Source: Achromobacter pestifer
GTDB lineage: Bacteria; Pseudomonadota; Gammaproteobacteria; Burkholderiales; Burkholderiaceae_B
Direction: 5' to 3'
DNA: 64,000 nt
Assembly: GCF_013267355.1 (NCBI RefSeq)
Contig: NZ_CP053985.1
Span: 3,968,001 to 4,032,000 of the forward strand
The notes under the pieces were generated by a model. The model had not been told where the DNA came from. It searched no databases and saw nothing but the letters and a program-made list of their open reading frames with translations. The position numbers and the translations under genes were made by a program. Shown here piece by piece: positions 33,236 through 41,532 of this stretch (position 1 is the stretch's first letter; every line of letters begins with the position of its first letter).

Positions 33236-34168
33236 TCAAGAAAGAGATGAATTGCCGGCCGCGGCGGGCTGTCCCTGTTCAGCGAGATGGGCCTCGAAGG
33301 CGGCGAGAAACGCGGCCGCGGCGCGCGACAGCCGGTAGTCGGCCCGGCGCAGGACGGACAGCTCGTGCAGGGCCTGGGGCCGGTCGGCGATGCTCAGCGC
33401 CTTCAGGCCCATCTCCTGGCAGACGTGGCGTACATAGCCCGGCATGACGGTAATGCCCATGCCCCCGCGGATCATGGCGAAGGCGGTGGTCAGGCTGCCG
33501 GTCTGAGCCACGCTGCGCACTGTCAGTCCCTGTTCCTGCAGGATCTGGTCCATCTTGCGGCGCACGGTATAGGTGCCGCGCAGCAGGATATGCGGGTAGC
33601 GGGCCAGCTCGCGCCAACGCGTCTCTTCGTGCTGCGCCAAGGGGTGGCCGGCGGGCACCACGGCAAACATGGGGCCGCGGTAGACGACGCGGCAATCCAG
33701 CCTGGGGTCCTGGCTTTCCATGGCCACCAGGCCGAGATCGGCCTTGCCGTGCAACACGTGTTCGGTGGCTTCGTCGCCGGTGAGTTCATGCAGGTCGAAG
33801 ACGATGTTGGGATGTCGTGCGTGGAATTGCGCCACCACCGGCGCGATCAGCGTGTGCATCATGATGGGCGAGGCCGCGATGGAGACCTCGCCGCGCTCCA
33901 GGCCGGCCAGGCTGCTCAGGCTGCGTTCGGCCGCGCGCAGCGAACCGAAGGTTTCCTGCGCATAGGCATACAGCTCGGGCGCGCCCTCCAGCAGTTCGAC
34001 GCCGCGCGCCGAGCGTTCGAACAGCGCCATGCCTATCGCCTTCTCCAGTTCGGAGCAGAGTTTGCTGACGGTGGACTGCGTCAGGTTGAGCGCCTCGGCG
34101 GCGCGGGTGAAGTTCTTCAGCTCGTATACGGCGCAGAAGGCCCGGAGCTGGCGCAGCGTGATACCCAT
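33236..34168 (-). CDS. LysR-family transcriptional regulator 1
   Basis: This 310-residue LysR protein has an N-terminal winged helix (LRQLRAFCAVYELKNFTRAA, LTQSTVSKLCSELEKAIG, LFERSARGVELLEG) and a periplasmic-binding-like effector domain (HPNIVFDLHELTGDEATEHV, then MIRGGMGITVMPGYV). The start is set at 34168, where the family N-terminus GITLRQLR begins. It is a paralogue of the LysR at 36289. It is divergent from the crotonase gene at 34319 and lies upstream of the island-3 operon in the same direction, so it could control both sides. Confidence 0.92.
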   Translation of the reverse strand: MGITLRQLRAFCAVYELKNFTRAAEALNLTQSTVSKLCSELEKAIGMALFERSARGVELLEGAPELYAYAQETFGSLRAAERSLSSLAGLERGEVSIAASPIMMHTLIAPVVAQFHARHPNIVFDLHELTGDEATEHVLHGKADLGLVAMESQDPRLDCRVVYRGPMFAVVPAGHPLAQHEETRWRELARYPHILLRGTYTVRRKMDQILQEQGLTVRSVAQTGSLTTAFAMIRGGMGITVMPGYVRHVCQEMGLKALSIADRPQALHELSVLRRADYRLSRAAAAFLAAFEAHLAEQGQPAAAGNSSLS

Positions 34169-34246
34169 GGTGCGACTCCCGCAAGAGGCGGCTATCGTAC
34201 CCAAGCCGTCCGGTTTGTGGGATTTATTCCATTCCAGACTTATTTC

Positions 34247-34271
34247 ATGAAAATTACTCGTTTGTTGTGAT
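34247..34271 (+). promoter_or_regulatory. Repeated box 1, putative LysR operator
   Basis: A 25-bp box beginning ATGAAAATTA matches the box at 37221-37245 at 21 of 25 positions. It lies between LysR 1 and the divergent crotonase gene. A nearby GACTTATTTC is the inverted form of GGAATAAGTC next to box 2, strengthening the relation. Confidence 0.55.
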
Positions 34272-34318
34272 GAAACCTCACCCTTAGCATCGGTGCCATA
34301 ACCCTAGCTGGAGCTTCC

Positions 34319-35113
34319 ATGACTGCGCCTATTCCCGCCTTTTCCCATGCCCTCGTGACCCGCGACGAGCGCGGCGTCTACACCCTGCAGATCCACGATG
34401 CCAAGAGCCTGAACATCCTGGCCTCGGCGGTCACCTTGAGCCTGACCGAGGCCGCCCGCTGGATCGCGGCGCAGGACGATGCCCGCGCGGTGGTCATCCG
34501 CGGCACGGGCGAGCGCGCCTTCGTGGGCGGCGCCAACATCTATGAAATGGCCGAACTCGATCCGCAGGGCGCGCGCGAATTCATCACGCGGCTGCGCGAC
34601 CTGTGCGACGCCGTGGCCGCGATTCCGGTGCCCACCATCGCCCGCATTCCAGGCTTCTGCCTGGGCGCCGGCATGGAGCTGGCCGCGGCTTGCGACATCC
34701 GCCTGGGATCGGCGGACGCGGTCTTCGGCATGCCCGAGGTGCGCGTGGGCATCCCGTCCGTGATCCATGCCGTGCTGCTGCCGGCCATCATCGGCCCCGG
34801 CCCCACCAACTGGCTGCTGTTGACTGGCGAGACCGTGGACGCGGCCCAGGCCCGGCAGTGGGGCTTCCTGGAATTCGTCAGCGAAACCGGCGCGCTCGAC
34901 GCGCTGGTCGAACGCACGGTGGCGCCCATCGCCGAAAGCGGCCCGATCGCCGTGCGCTCGCAGAAAGCGCTGCTGCGCTACTGGAGCGAGTCCACGGTGC
35001 AAGCCGGCCTGGACCGCAGCGTGGCGGCGTTCGGCGAAGCCTTCACCACCGACGAGCCGCGCCGCTACATGGCGCCTTTCGTCAACCGCAAGAAGCAGCA
35101 GGAGGCCAAGTAA
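34319..35113 (+). CDS. Enoyl-CoA hydratase/isomerase (crotonase) family protein, island 4
   Basis: This 264-residue crotonase has AFVGGANIYEMAELDPQGA, PGFCLGAGMELAAACDIR and GMPEVRVGIPSVIHAVLLP. The first acidic position (PEVRVG) is kept; the second glutamate of true hydratases is not apparent (GPGPTNWLLLTG). The product is assigned only to family. Its stop overlaps the CaiB start by one base (TAATG), so the two are coupled. It is expressed from the promoter region shared with LysR 1. Confidence 0.88.
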   Translation: MTAPIPAFSHALVTRDERGVYTLQIHDAKSLNILASAVTLSLTEAARWIAAQDDARAVVIRGTGERAFVGGANIYEMAELDPQGAREFITRLRDLCDAVAAIPVPTIARIPGFCLGAGMELAAACDIRLGSADAVFGMPEVRVGIPSVIHAVLLPAIIGPGPTNWLLLTGETVDAAQARQWGFLEFVSETGALDALVERTVAPIAESGPIAVRSQKALLRYWSESTVQAGLDRSVAAFGEAFTTDEPRRYMAPFVNRKKQQEAK

Positions 35114-36249
35114 TGGCCGGCCCGCTCGCGGGCGTGCGCGTCATCGACATGACCTCGGTGGCCATGGGGCCGTACGGCACGCAGATCCTGGCCGACATGG
35201 GGGCCGAGGTGATCAAGGTCGAGGCGCCCGAAGGCGACGTGTTCCGCGCCTCGGCTCCGGCGATGAGTCCGGGCATGGGGCCGGCCTACCTGAACCTCAA
35301 CCGCAACAAGTACAGCCTGACGCTGGACGCGAAGACGGCGGCAGACCGCGACAGCCTGCTGCGCCTGATCGACGGCGCGGACGTGTTCGTGTCCAACGTG
35401 CGTCCCGCGGCGCTGGCGCGCCTGGGCCTGGATGCGGACGCGCTGCGCGCGCGAAATCCGCGCCTGATCCATTGCGCGGCGGTGGGTTTCGGCCAGGACG
35501 GTCCCTACGCCGCGCGTCCGGCTTTCGACGACATCATCCAGGCCATGAGCGGACTGGCTGACCTGCAGGGCCGCAACAGCGGCGCGCCCGCTTACGTCAA
35601 CACGATTCTTGCCGACAAGGTCGCGGGGCTGACGCTGGCTTATGCCATCCCCATGGCCCTGTACGAGCGCGAGCGTTCGGGCGAGGGGCAGGCGATAGAA
35701 GTCCCCATGTTCGAAACCCTGGTCTCCTTCACCCTGATCGAACACATGAGCGGCCACAGCTTCGTGCCGCCGCAGGGGCCGATGGGTTACAGCCGGGTGC
35801 TGTCGCCGCAGCGGCGTCCCTACCGCACGCGCGACGGCTACCTGGCGCTTCTGCCTTACACCGATGCGCAGTGGCGGCGCTTCTTCGCCCTGGCCGAACG
35901 CGCCGACCTGGCGGCGGACGCGCGTTATGTCGACGCGGCCTCGCGCGCGCGGCACTTCGACGAGCTCTACCAGGACCTGGCGGACATCGTCGCGCTGCGC
36001 GGCACCGAGGAATGGCTGGCGCTGCTGGCGGATGCGGACATCCCGCATTCGCGCGTGAATGCGCCTGAAGCCTTGTTCGAGGATCCGCACCTGAAGGCGA
36101 CGGGCTTCTTCCAGCGCGTGGAGCACCCCACCGAAGGACCGCTGATGGCGGCCGGCATTCCGGTGCGCTTCTCGCGCACGCCGGGCGACATCAGGCGCCA
36201 GGCGCCGCGCCAGGACGCCGATCGCGATATGCTCAAGCCTGCGCGCTGA
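35113..36249 (+). CDS. CaiB/BaiF family CoA-transferase, island 4
   Basis: This 378-residue class III CoA-transferase has the N-terminal VRVIDMTSVAMGPYGTQILA and DMGAEVIKVEAPEGD, then NKYSLTLDAKT, GFGQDGPYAARPAFDDI, and the probable catalytic Asp in ILADKVAGLTLAY. It is translationally coupled to the crotonase gene. It would attach CoA to an organic acid or swap CoA between acids; together with the crotonase it makes a compact two-gene catabolic unit followed by its own LysR gene. Confidence 0.92.
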   Translation: MAGPLAGVRVIDMTSVAMGPYGTQILADMGAEVIKVEAPEGDVFRASAPAMSPGMGPAYLNLNRNKYSLTLDAKTAADRDSLLRLIDGADVFVSNVRPAALARLGLDADALRARNPRLIHCAAVGFGQDGPYAARPAFDDIIQAMSGLADLQGRNSGAPAYVNTILADKVAGLTLAYAIPMALYERERSGEGQAIEVPMFETLVSFTLIEHMSGHSFVPPQGPMGYSRVLSPQRRPYRTRDGYLALLPYTDAQWRRFFALAERADLAADARYVDAASRARHFDELYQDLADIVALRGTEEWLALLADADIPHSRVNAPEALFEDPHLKATGFFQRVEHPTEGPLMAAGIPVRFSRTPGDIRRQAPRQDADRDMLKPAR

Positions 36250-36288
36250 GGCCGGCATGGCCGGCGGCGCCTGGCGGCGACTTCGACC

Positions 36289-37200
36289 ATGAACATCACT
36301 CTCAAGCAATTGCGCGTGTTTTGCGCGCTTTACGAACTGCGCAGTTTCACCGCGGCCGCGCGCGCCGCCTTCGTGACCCAATCGGCCGTCAGCAAGCTCT
36401 GCGCCGAACTGGAGGCCGAAGTCGGCCAGCCGCTGTTCGAGCGTTCCACCCGCAGCGTCACGCCCTGCGATGGCGCGGCGGACTTCTACGCTTATGCGCA
36501 GGAAATCCTGGGCACGGTGCGCGCCGCCGAGCGCAGCATGTCGGGCCTGCGCACGCTGGAACGCGGCACGGTGGGCGTGGCCACCTCGCCGCTGATGATG
36601 GTCGGCCTGCTGGGTGAGGTGGTGGCGGACTATCACCGCGCCCATCCCAGCGTGAAGCTGGACCTGTTCGAGCTGTCCACCGACGACACTATCGAGCACG
36701 TGCGCAACGGCCGCGCCGATTTCGGCGTCGTGTCGGTCGAAACCCCTTCGGAAGAACTGGCCACGCGGGTCATTTACCGCGACACCATGTACGCGGTGTG
36801 CGCGCCGCGTCACGCGTTGACGCGCAAGCGCTCGGTGTCGTGGGCCGACGTGGCCGCCCACGACCACATCATGCTGCGCAACGTGTACAGCGTGCGGCGC
36901 AGCCTGGACCGCGTGGCGGCCGACCTGAACCTGGAATTCCGCTACCGCATCGAGGCCGGCATGCTGACTTCGGCGCTGAAGCTGGTGGGCGCGGGGCTGG
37001 GGATAACCGTGGTGCCCGGCTATGCCTGCGATCTGGCGCGGCAGCTGGGCCTGCGCATCCTGGCCATCGACGGCGCGCGCAAGCATGGGCACGAACTCTG
37101 GCTCATCCAGCGCCGCAACGCGCGGCTGTCGTTGGCGGCCTCGGCCTTCCTGCAGGCGACCGAGGAATATCTGCGGCAGCGCCAGGCACAAGAGAATTAA
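36289..37200 (+). CDS. LysR-family transcriptional regulator 2
   Basis: This 303-residue regulator is clearly paralogous to LysR 1: ITLKQLRVFCALYELRSFTA aligns with ITLRQLRAFCAVYELKNFTR, and GTVGVATSPLMM with GEVSIAASPIMM. The HTH includes VTQSAVSKLCAELEAEVG. The gene starts 39 bases after the CaiB gene and so may be co-transcribed with it. Repeated box 2 follows its stop codon, in the promoter of the Bug gene downstream. The duplication of regulator, box and receptor suggests an ancestral module duplication. Confidence 0.92.
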   Translation: MNITLKQLRVFCALYELRSFTAAARAAFVTQSAVSKLCAELEAEVGQPLFERSTRSVTPCDGAADFYAYAQEILGTVRAAERSMSGLRTLERGTVGVATSPLMMVGLLGEVVADYHRAHPSVKLDLFELSTDDTIEHVRNGRADFGVVSVETPSEELATRVIYRDTMYAVCAPRHALTRKRSVSWADVAAHDHIMLRNVYSVRRSLDRVAADLNLEFRYRIEAGMLTSALKLVGAGLGITVVPGYACDLARQLGLRILAIDGARKHGHELWLIQRRNARLSLAASAFLQATEEYLRQRQAQEN

Positions 37201-37220
37201 TCCCAGTTTGGAATAAGTCT

Positions 37221-37245
37221 ATGAAAATTAGTCCATTGTTGGGAT
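37221..37245 (+). promoter_or_regulatory. Repeated box 2, putative LysR operator
   Basis: 25-bp box beginning ATGAAAATTA, 21 of 25 identical to box 1 at 34247. A wider inverted repeat ATCCCA (37200-37205) / TGGGAT (37240-37245) frames it. It lies upstream of the Bug receptor at 37315. Confidence 0.55.
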
Positions 37246-37314
37246 AAGCAGGTCGCAAGCATCATACGGTCAGAGTTCAAGAGGCCGACCCGCGGCCCCT
37301 CACAGGAGACAAGC

Positions 37315-38307
37315 ATGATCCGACCGTTCGGCGCCCGCCGCCGCCTGCTGGCCGCTGGCAGCCTCACCGTCCTGACCGCGCTGGCCGGCGCGCAGCCATC
37401 CGCGGCGCTGGCGCAGGGCGCGTATCCCGACAAGCCCATCACCATCGTCGTGCCGTTCTCGCCGGGCAGCGCCACTGACACCAGCGCGCGCATCATCGCC
37501 GAGAAGCTCGGCCCGCGCTTGAACGTGCCCGTCGTCATCGAGAACAAGCCCGGTGCATCCGGCACCATCGGCGCCTCGTTCGTCGCGCGCGCCCAGCCCG
37601 ACGGCTACACGCTGATCCTCACCAGCAGCTCGACGCACTCGGCCACGCCGGCGCTGTTCCGCAAGCTGCCGTTCGATCCCACCGGCGACTTCATCCACGT
37701 CGTGCGCATCGCGACCATCCCGATGATGCTGGTGGTGCGCGAGGACGCGCCGTACAAGTCCCTGCAGGAACTGGTCAAGGCCACGCAGGCCAAGCCGCTG
37801 AACTACGCTTACGGCTCGCCCACCAGCCAGATCGCCGGCGCCACCTTCAACACCGTGGCGGGCGCCGCCGCCAACGGCGTGCCGTACAAGAGCCAGCCTC
37901 CGGCCGTGACCGACCTGTTGGGCGGCCATGTCGACTACCTGTTCGCCGACCTGTCCGTCGTCACATCCTTCATGCAGGCCGGCAAGCTGCGCGGCCTGGC
38001 CTACACCGGCCATGAGCGCGCCAAGGAGTTTCCCGGCGTGCCGACCCTGGCCGAGCTGGGCTACCAGAAGTTCGACCTGGTCGTGTGGGTCGGCGTGGCC
38101 GTGCCGGCCAAGACACCCGACGCCATCGTGCAGAAGCTGAACCAGGAAGTCGCCGCCATCCTGCGCGAGCCGGACGTGCTGCAGCGCTTCGAATCCCTGG
38201 GCATGCAGGTCTCGCCCAACACCGTGGCCGAGCATCAGGCCTTCGCGCAGTCGCAGCGCCAGGTCTGGACCCAGCGCGCGGTCGACGCGAAGATCGAACC
38301 GCAGTAA
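37315..38307 (+). CDS. Bug-family (TctC) periplasmic substrate-binding protein, island 4
   Basis: This 330-residue receptor has a twin-arginine-like N-terminus (GARRRLLAAGSLTVLTALAG) that may direct Tat export, although Sec is also possible. Bug marks are YPDKPITIVVPFSPGSATD, NVPVVIENKPGASGTIGASF, QPDGYTLILTSSSTHSATP and VPYKSQPPAVTDLLGGHVD. RBS CAGGAGA precedes the ATG. It is the fourth gene of the LysR/CaiB/crotonase region and ends in a strong terminator. This is the third Bug receptor in the window. Confidence 0.93.
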   Translation: MIRPFGARRRLLAAGSLTVLTALAGAQPSAALAQGAYPDKPITIVVPFSPGSATDTSARIIAEKLGPRLNVPVVIENKPGASGTIGASFVARAQPDGYTLILTSSSTHSATPALFRKLPFDPTGDFIHVVRIATIPMMLVVREDAPYKSLQELVKATQAKPLNYAYGSPTSQIAGATFNTVAGAAANGVPYKSQPPAVTDLLGGHVDYLFADLSVVTSFMQAGKLRGLAYTGHERAKEFPGVPTLAELGYQKFDLVVWVGVAVPAKTPDAIVQKLNQEVAAILREPDVLQRFESLGMQVSPNTVAEHQAFAQSQRQVWTQRAVDAKIEPQ

Positions 38308-38323
38308 GCGGCGGGAAAGGAAC

Positions 38324-38347
38324 AGGGCGCCCGAGGGCGCCCTTTCT
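38324..38347 (+). terminator. Rho-independent terminator after the Bug receptor gene
   Basis: Perfect 8-bp stem AGGGCGCC / GGCGCCCT with a 4-base CGAG loop, followed by TTTCTT. It lies 17 bases after the stop codon. Confidence 0.85.
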
Positions 38348-38467
38348 TCGTGGGGGCGCGGTGACCGTCCCTTGGCCGCGTCTGGTGCCTGCCGCTGGCA
38401 AAACGAATAAAGTGCCAGACAGGGCCCGCTCAATCGCGGCGGGCAATCATCAAGACACGGAGACGAC

Positions 38468-39229
38468 ATGGATACGGTAGGCAAGGGCGCCCGCGTGCGC
38501 GGACAGGTCAGTGCAACGGAGTGGGAGGTCCGCAAGGACCTGGCGGCGCTATACCGGCTGGTGGCGCTGTTCGGTTGGGACGACCTGATCTTCACCCACA
38601 TCACGGCCAAGGTGCCGGGGACCGAACATTTCCTGATCAACCCCTACGGCATGATGTTCGACGAGATCACGGCTTCGAGCCTGGTCAAGATCGACCTGGA
38701 TGGACGCAAGGTCATGGAGTCGGAGTACGACATCAATCCGGCCGGCTTCACCATCCACAGCTGTATCCATGCCGCGCGCAAGGACGCCATGTGCGTGCTG
38801 CACACGCACTCCATCAATGGGGTGGCGGTGTCGGCGCAGAAGGCCGGGCTGCTGCCGCTGTCGCAGTTCGCGTTCATCGTGCTGCGTTCGCTCAGCTACC
38901 ACGACTACGAGGGTCTGGCGCTCAATCCCGAGGAACAGCCGCGCCTGGTGCGCGACCTGGGCAGCAATACCTATCTCATCCTGCGCAACCACGGCCTGTT
39001 GACCGTGGGGCAGAGCATGGCCGAGGCCTTCCAGGCGATGCACCGGCTGGAAGCCGCCTGCATGGTGCAGGTGCGGGCCCAGGCCGGCGGCGAGCTGACC
39101 TACATTCCGCCCGACATCCTGAAGAACGCCACGGTGGAATCGCAGGCCGACCGCGCGCACAAGGCCATGCTGGCCTGGCCGGGCCTGCTGCGCCGCCTGG
39201 ACCGCCGCAACCCGGGCTACGCGGAGTAG
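38468..39229 (+). CDS. Class II aldolase/adducin family protein
   Basis: This 253-residue zinc-dependent class II aldolase-like protein carries the metal ligands in CVLHTHSINGVAVSAQ (HxH) and LRNHGLLTVG (His). The N-terminal LFGWDDLIFTHITAKVPGTE and FLINPYGMMFDEIT are typical of the adducin-like branch that includes decarboxylases and sugar-acid aldolases. Its substrate cannot be set. RBS ACGGAGACG precedes the ATG. It is separated from the Bug gene by a terminator, so it is transcribed on its own. Confidence 0.87.
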   Translation: MDTVGKGARVRGQVSATEWEVRKDLAALYRLVALFGWDDLIFTHITAKVPGTEHFLINPYGMMFDEITASSLVKIDLDGRKVMESEYDINPAGFTIHSCIHAARKDAMCVLHTHSINGVAVSAQKAGLLPLSQFAFIVLRSLSYHDYEGLALNPEEQPRLVRDLGSNTYLILRNHGLLTVGQSMAEAFQAMHRLEAACMVQVRAQAGGELTYIPPDILKNATVESQADRAHKAMLAWPGLLRRLDRRNPGYAE

Positions 39230-39238
39230 CCGTCGGGC

Positions 39239-39263
39239 GCGGACCCCGTGGCATGGGGTCCGC
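39239..39263. terminator. Hairpin between convergent genes
   Basis: Perfect 9-bp stem GCGGACCCC / GGGGTCCGC with a 7-base loop, between the convergent aldolase and DUF1993 genes. It has no T-run; probably a bidirectional transcription barrier. Confidence 0.45.
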
Positions 39264-39272
39264 AGGGCCGGA

Positions 39273-39782
39273 TCAGTACTTGCCCATGTAATCGCGCTTG
39301 CCGATTTCCACGCCGTTGTGGCGCAGGATGTCGTAGGCCGTGGTGACGTGGAAGAAGAACTGCGGCAGACCGTAGTGCAGCAGGTAGGCGCTGCCGCTCA
39401 GCTTCTTTTCCTTGGGCGTGCCCGGGCGCAGCACGATTTCGAGGGCTTCGCTCTGTGCGAATTGTTCGGGGCCGAACGAACCCAGGTGCTCCAGCGTCTT
39501 GGCGATCAGGGCCTGCAGGCCCGCGAAGCTGGTTTCGCTATCCGGCCACGACGGCACTTCCGCGCCGGCCAGGCGCGAGGCAATGCCCTTCGCAAAATCC
39601 GACGCGATCTGCACCTGGCGCGCCAGCGGGAACATGTCGGGGAACAGGCGGGCGCCCAGATAGGCGTCCGGATCGATGTTCTTTTCCGTGGCGTGGGCTT
39701 CCGCTTTCTTCAGCACGTCGGACAGGGCCGACAGCATTTGCGTCAGGACGGGAACGGAGGCGCTGTGCATGAAATTGCTCAT
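39273..39782 (-). CDS. DUF1993 family protein
   Basis: This 169-residue helical protein matches the DUF1993 pattern: MHSASVPVLTQMLSALSDVL, a LFPDMFPLARQVQIASDFAK stretch, and FFFHVTTAYDILRHNGVEIG near the C-terminus with a conserved His. The fold is a four-helix DinB-like bundle; the function is unknown. The ATG at 39782 was chosen because the family starts with this short lead. It is divergent from the GntR gene and could share its operator region. Confidence 0.83.
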   Translation of the reverse strand: MSNFMHSASVPVLTQMLSALSDVLKKAEAHATEKNIDPDAYLGARLFPDMFPLARQVQIASDFAKGIASRLAGAEVPSWPDSETSFAGLQALIAKTLEHLGSFGPEQFAQSEALEIVLRPGTPKEKKLSGSAYLLHYGLPQFFFHVTTAYDILRHNGVEIGKRDYMGKY

Positions 39783-39890
39783 ATCGTGTCTCGCTTGAGA
39801 GTGGGCGCCGGCGCGGGAGGCGCCGGGCAGGCTTGCGAAGACTACCAGTTGCCGGCGTCCGCATTCGCAATCCACGTCAGTGTTTGAGTC

Positions 39891-39914
39891 ATCATGACAT
39901 CATGATGTTATGAT
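39891..39914. promoter_or_regulatory. Near-perfect 24-bp palindrome, putative GntR operator
   Basis: A 24-bp inverted repeat with one mismatched pair, whose half-site reads ATCATGACATCA. It ends 6 bases before the GntR start codon and no Shine-Dalgarno sequence lies between. This is the pattern expected for autorepression; it may also repress the divergent DUF1993 gene. Confidence 0.7.
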
Positions 39915-39920
39915 GACCCT

Positions 39921-40664
39921 ATGCAAAACGACTCCGAATATGCCCCCCTCTACGCCCGGGTGGAAACGGCCTTGGCCGCGGAAATCTCGGCTGGCAGCCT
40001 GTCGCCCGGCGATCGCTTGCCGACGGAAGACCAGTTGATCGAGCGCTTCGCCGTCAGCCGCACCACGGTGCGCAAGGCGGTGGAAAACCTGGTCGCCCGC
40101 GGCCTGGTGGAAATCCGGCGCGGCAAGGGCACGTTCGTCACGGAACCCAAGCTGACCCAACCGCTGACGGCGTTGAGCGGGTTCGTCGAGGACATGACCG
40201 CGCTTGGCCGTCAGGCCACGGCGCGCCTGCTGGATAAGCGGCCGGTGCCGGCAACGGAAGACGTCGCGCGCCAACTGGGCGTGGCGCGCGGCGCGTTGGT
40301 CTATCGCATCGAGCGCGTGCGGCTGGCGGACGGCGTGGCCATGTCGTTCGATGAAACCTATCTGCCGCTGGACGTCGGCGAAAAGGTCGCCAGCAACGAC
40401 CTGGAGGCCGAGCCCATCTTCGACCTGCTGGAGCTGCGCTACGACCTGCCGCTGATCGAGGCCGAGTACCAGCTGGAAGCCGTGACGGCGGACGAGCGTG
40501 TCGCGCAGGCGCTGGGTGTTGCGGCGGGAAGCCCGATCTTTCTCATCGAACGCACTTCCTACACCGAGGGGCAGCAGCCCGTCGACTACGAAAAGCTGTA
40601 TTACCGTGGCGACCTGATCCGGTTCAGCACCCGTTTGTCGCGCCAGCCGCGCAGGCCGACCTGA
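39921..40664 (+). CDS. GntR-family (HutC/UTRA) transcriptional regulator
   Basis: This 247-residue regulator has an N-terminal GntR winged helix (SLSPGDRLPTEDQLIERFAV, SRTTVRKAVENLVARGLVEI, RRGKGTFV) and a C-terminal UTRA ligand domain (YRIERVRLADGVAMSFDETY, IFLIERTSYTEGQQPVDYEK). UTRA domains bind small metabolites. It is followed at once by a TauE/SafE exporter and a DUF1634 protein. The start codon has no visible ribosome-binding site and abuts a palindrome, so translation may be leaderless or start very near the promoter. Confidence 0.92.
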   Translation: MQNDSEYAPLYARVETALAAEISAGSLSPGDRLPTEDQLIERFAVSRTTVRKAVENLVARGLVEIRRGKGTFVTEPKLTQPLTALSGFVEDMTALGRQATARLLDKRPVPATEDVARQLGVARGALVYRIERVRLADGVAMSFDETYLPLDVGEKVASNDLEAEPIFDLLELRYDLPLIEAEYQLEAVTADERVAQALGVAAGSPIFLIERTSYTEGQQPVDYEKLYYRGDLIRFSTRLSRQPRRPT

Positions 40665-40674
40665 GCCGGCGGCC

Positions 40675-41532
40675 ATGCAGACCTCGACGATCTTCTGGCT
40701 GTTCGCCGCCGCCTTCGGCGCCAGCGCGCTGGGCGGGGTGCTCGGCATGGCCAGCGGCATCTTCATCGTGCCCATCCTGACGCTGCTGTTCGGCGTGGAC
40801 ATCCATGTGGCCATCGGGGCCAGCATCATCTCGGTCATCGCCTGTTCCTGCGGCAGCGCGGCGCCGTTCCTGAAAGGGCGGCTGACCAACGTCAGGCTCG
40901 CCATCGTCCTGGAAACGGCCACCACGCTGGGCGCCCTGACCGGCGTGTTCCTCATCGGCATCGTCTCGACCGGATTTCTCTATGGCCTGTTCGCGGTCAT
41001 CCTGGCGCTGTCCGCGCAGCAAATGTTGGCGCGCCGCCGCGAGGCCGTCGCCATTGCGCCCGGCGCCGCAAGCTGGGCCACGGCGCTGCGCCTGCATGCC
41101 AGTTTTCCCGACCGCGCGCTGGGCCGCGAGGTGCATTATCAGGTGGACCGCGTGCCGCTGGGCTTGTCGCTGATGTACGGCGCCGGCCTGATATCCGCCT
41201 TGCTCGGCATAGGCTCGGGCGTGCTCAAGATTCCCGCCATGGACGCCGCGCTGAAGCTGCCCATCAAGGTTTCGTCCGCGACTTCCAACTTCATGATCGG
41301 TGTGACCGCCGCAGCCAGCGCGGGCGCCTACTTCGTGCGCGGCGACATCGACATCGGCATCGCCGGGCCGGTCGCGCTGGGCTCGGTCGCGGGCGCGTTG
41401 CTCGGGGCGCGCCTGCTGATGGGCCTGCCCGCGGACAAGTTACGCCTCTTCTTCGTCGTCGTGCTGTCCCTGCTGGCCGTACAGATGCTGCTGAGCGCGC
41501 TGGGCATGCACATGCCGGGAGGTCCGGCATGA
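40675..41532 (+). CDS. TauE/SafE-family (sulfite exporter-like) permease
   Basis: This 285-residue inner-membrane protein has about eight hydrophobic segments. The family repeats GVLGMASGIFIVPILTLLFG and SALLGIGSGVLKIPAMDAAL are both present, each with the G-x-G-G-G-like turn and ILxxLFGVD/DAAL follow-up. TauE/SafE proteins export sulfite, sulfoacetate or other organic anions. It lies 10 bases after the GntR gene and overlaps the DUF1634 gene by 4 bases, so the three form one unit; the GntR protein presumably senses the transported compound. Confidence 0.9.
   Translation: MQTSTIFWLFAAAFGASALGGVLGMASGIFIVPILTLLFGVDIHVAIGASIISVIACSCGSAAPFLKGRLTNVRLAIVLETATTLGALTGVFLIGIVSTGFLYGLFAVILALSAQQMLARRREAVAIAPGAASWATALRLHASFPDRALGREVHYQVDRVPLGLSLMYGAGLISALLGIGSGVLKIPAMDAALKLPIKVSSATSNFMIGVTAAASAGAYFVRGDIDIGIAGPVALGSVAGALLGARLLMGLPADKLRLFFVVVLSLLAVQMLLSALGMHMPGGPA

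Noticed and set aside
35065..37191. A 708-codon minus-strand frame across CaiB and LysR 2
   Set aside because: Antisense shadow of recognisable genes; no motif, and composition is typical of a high-GC third-position artefact.
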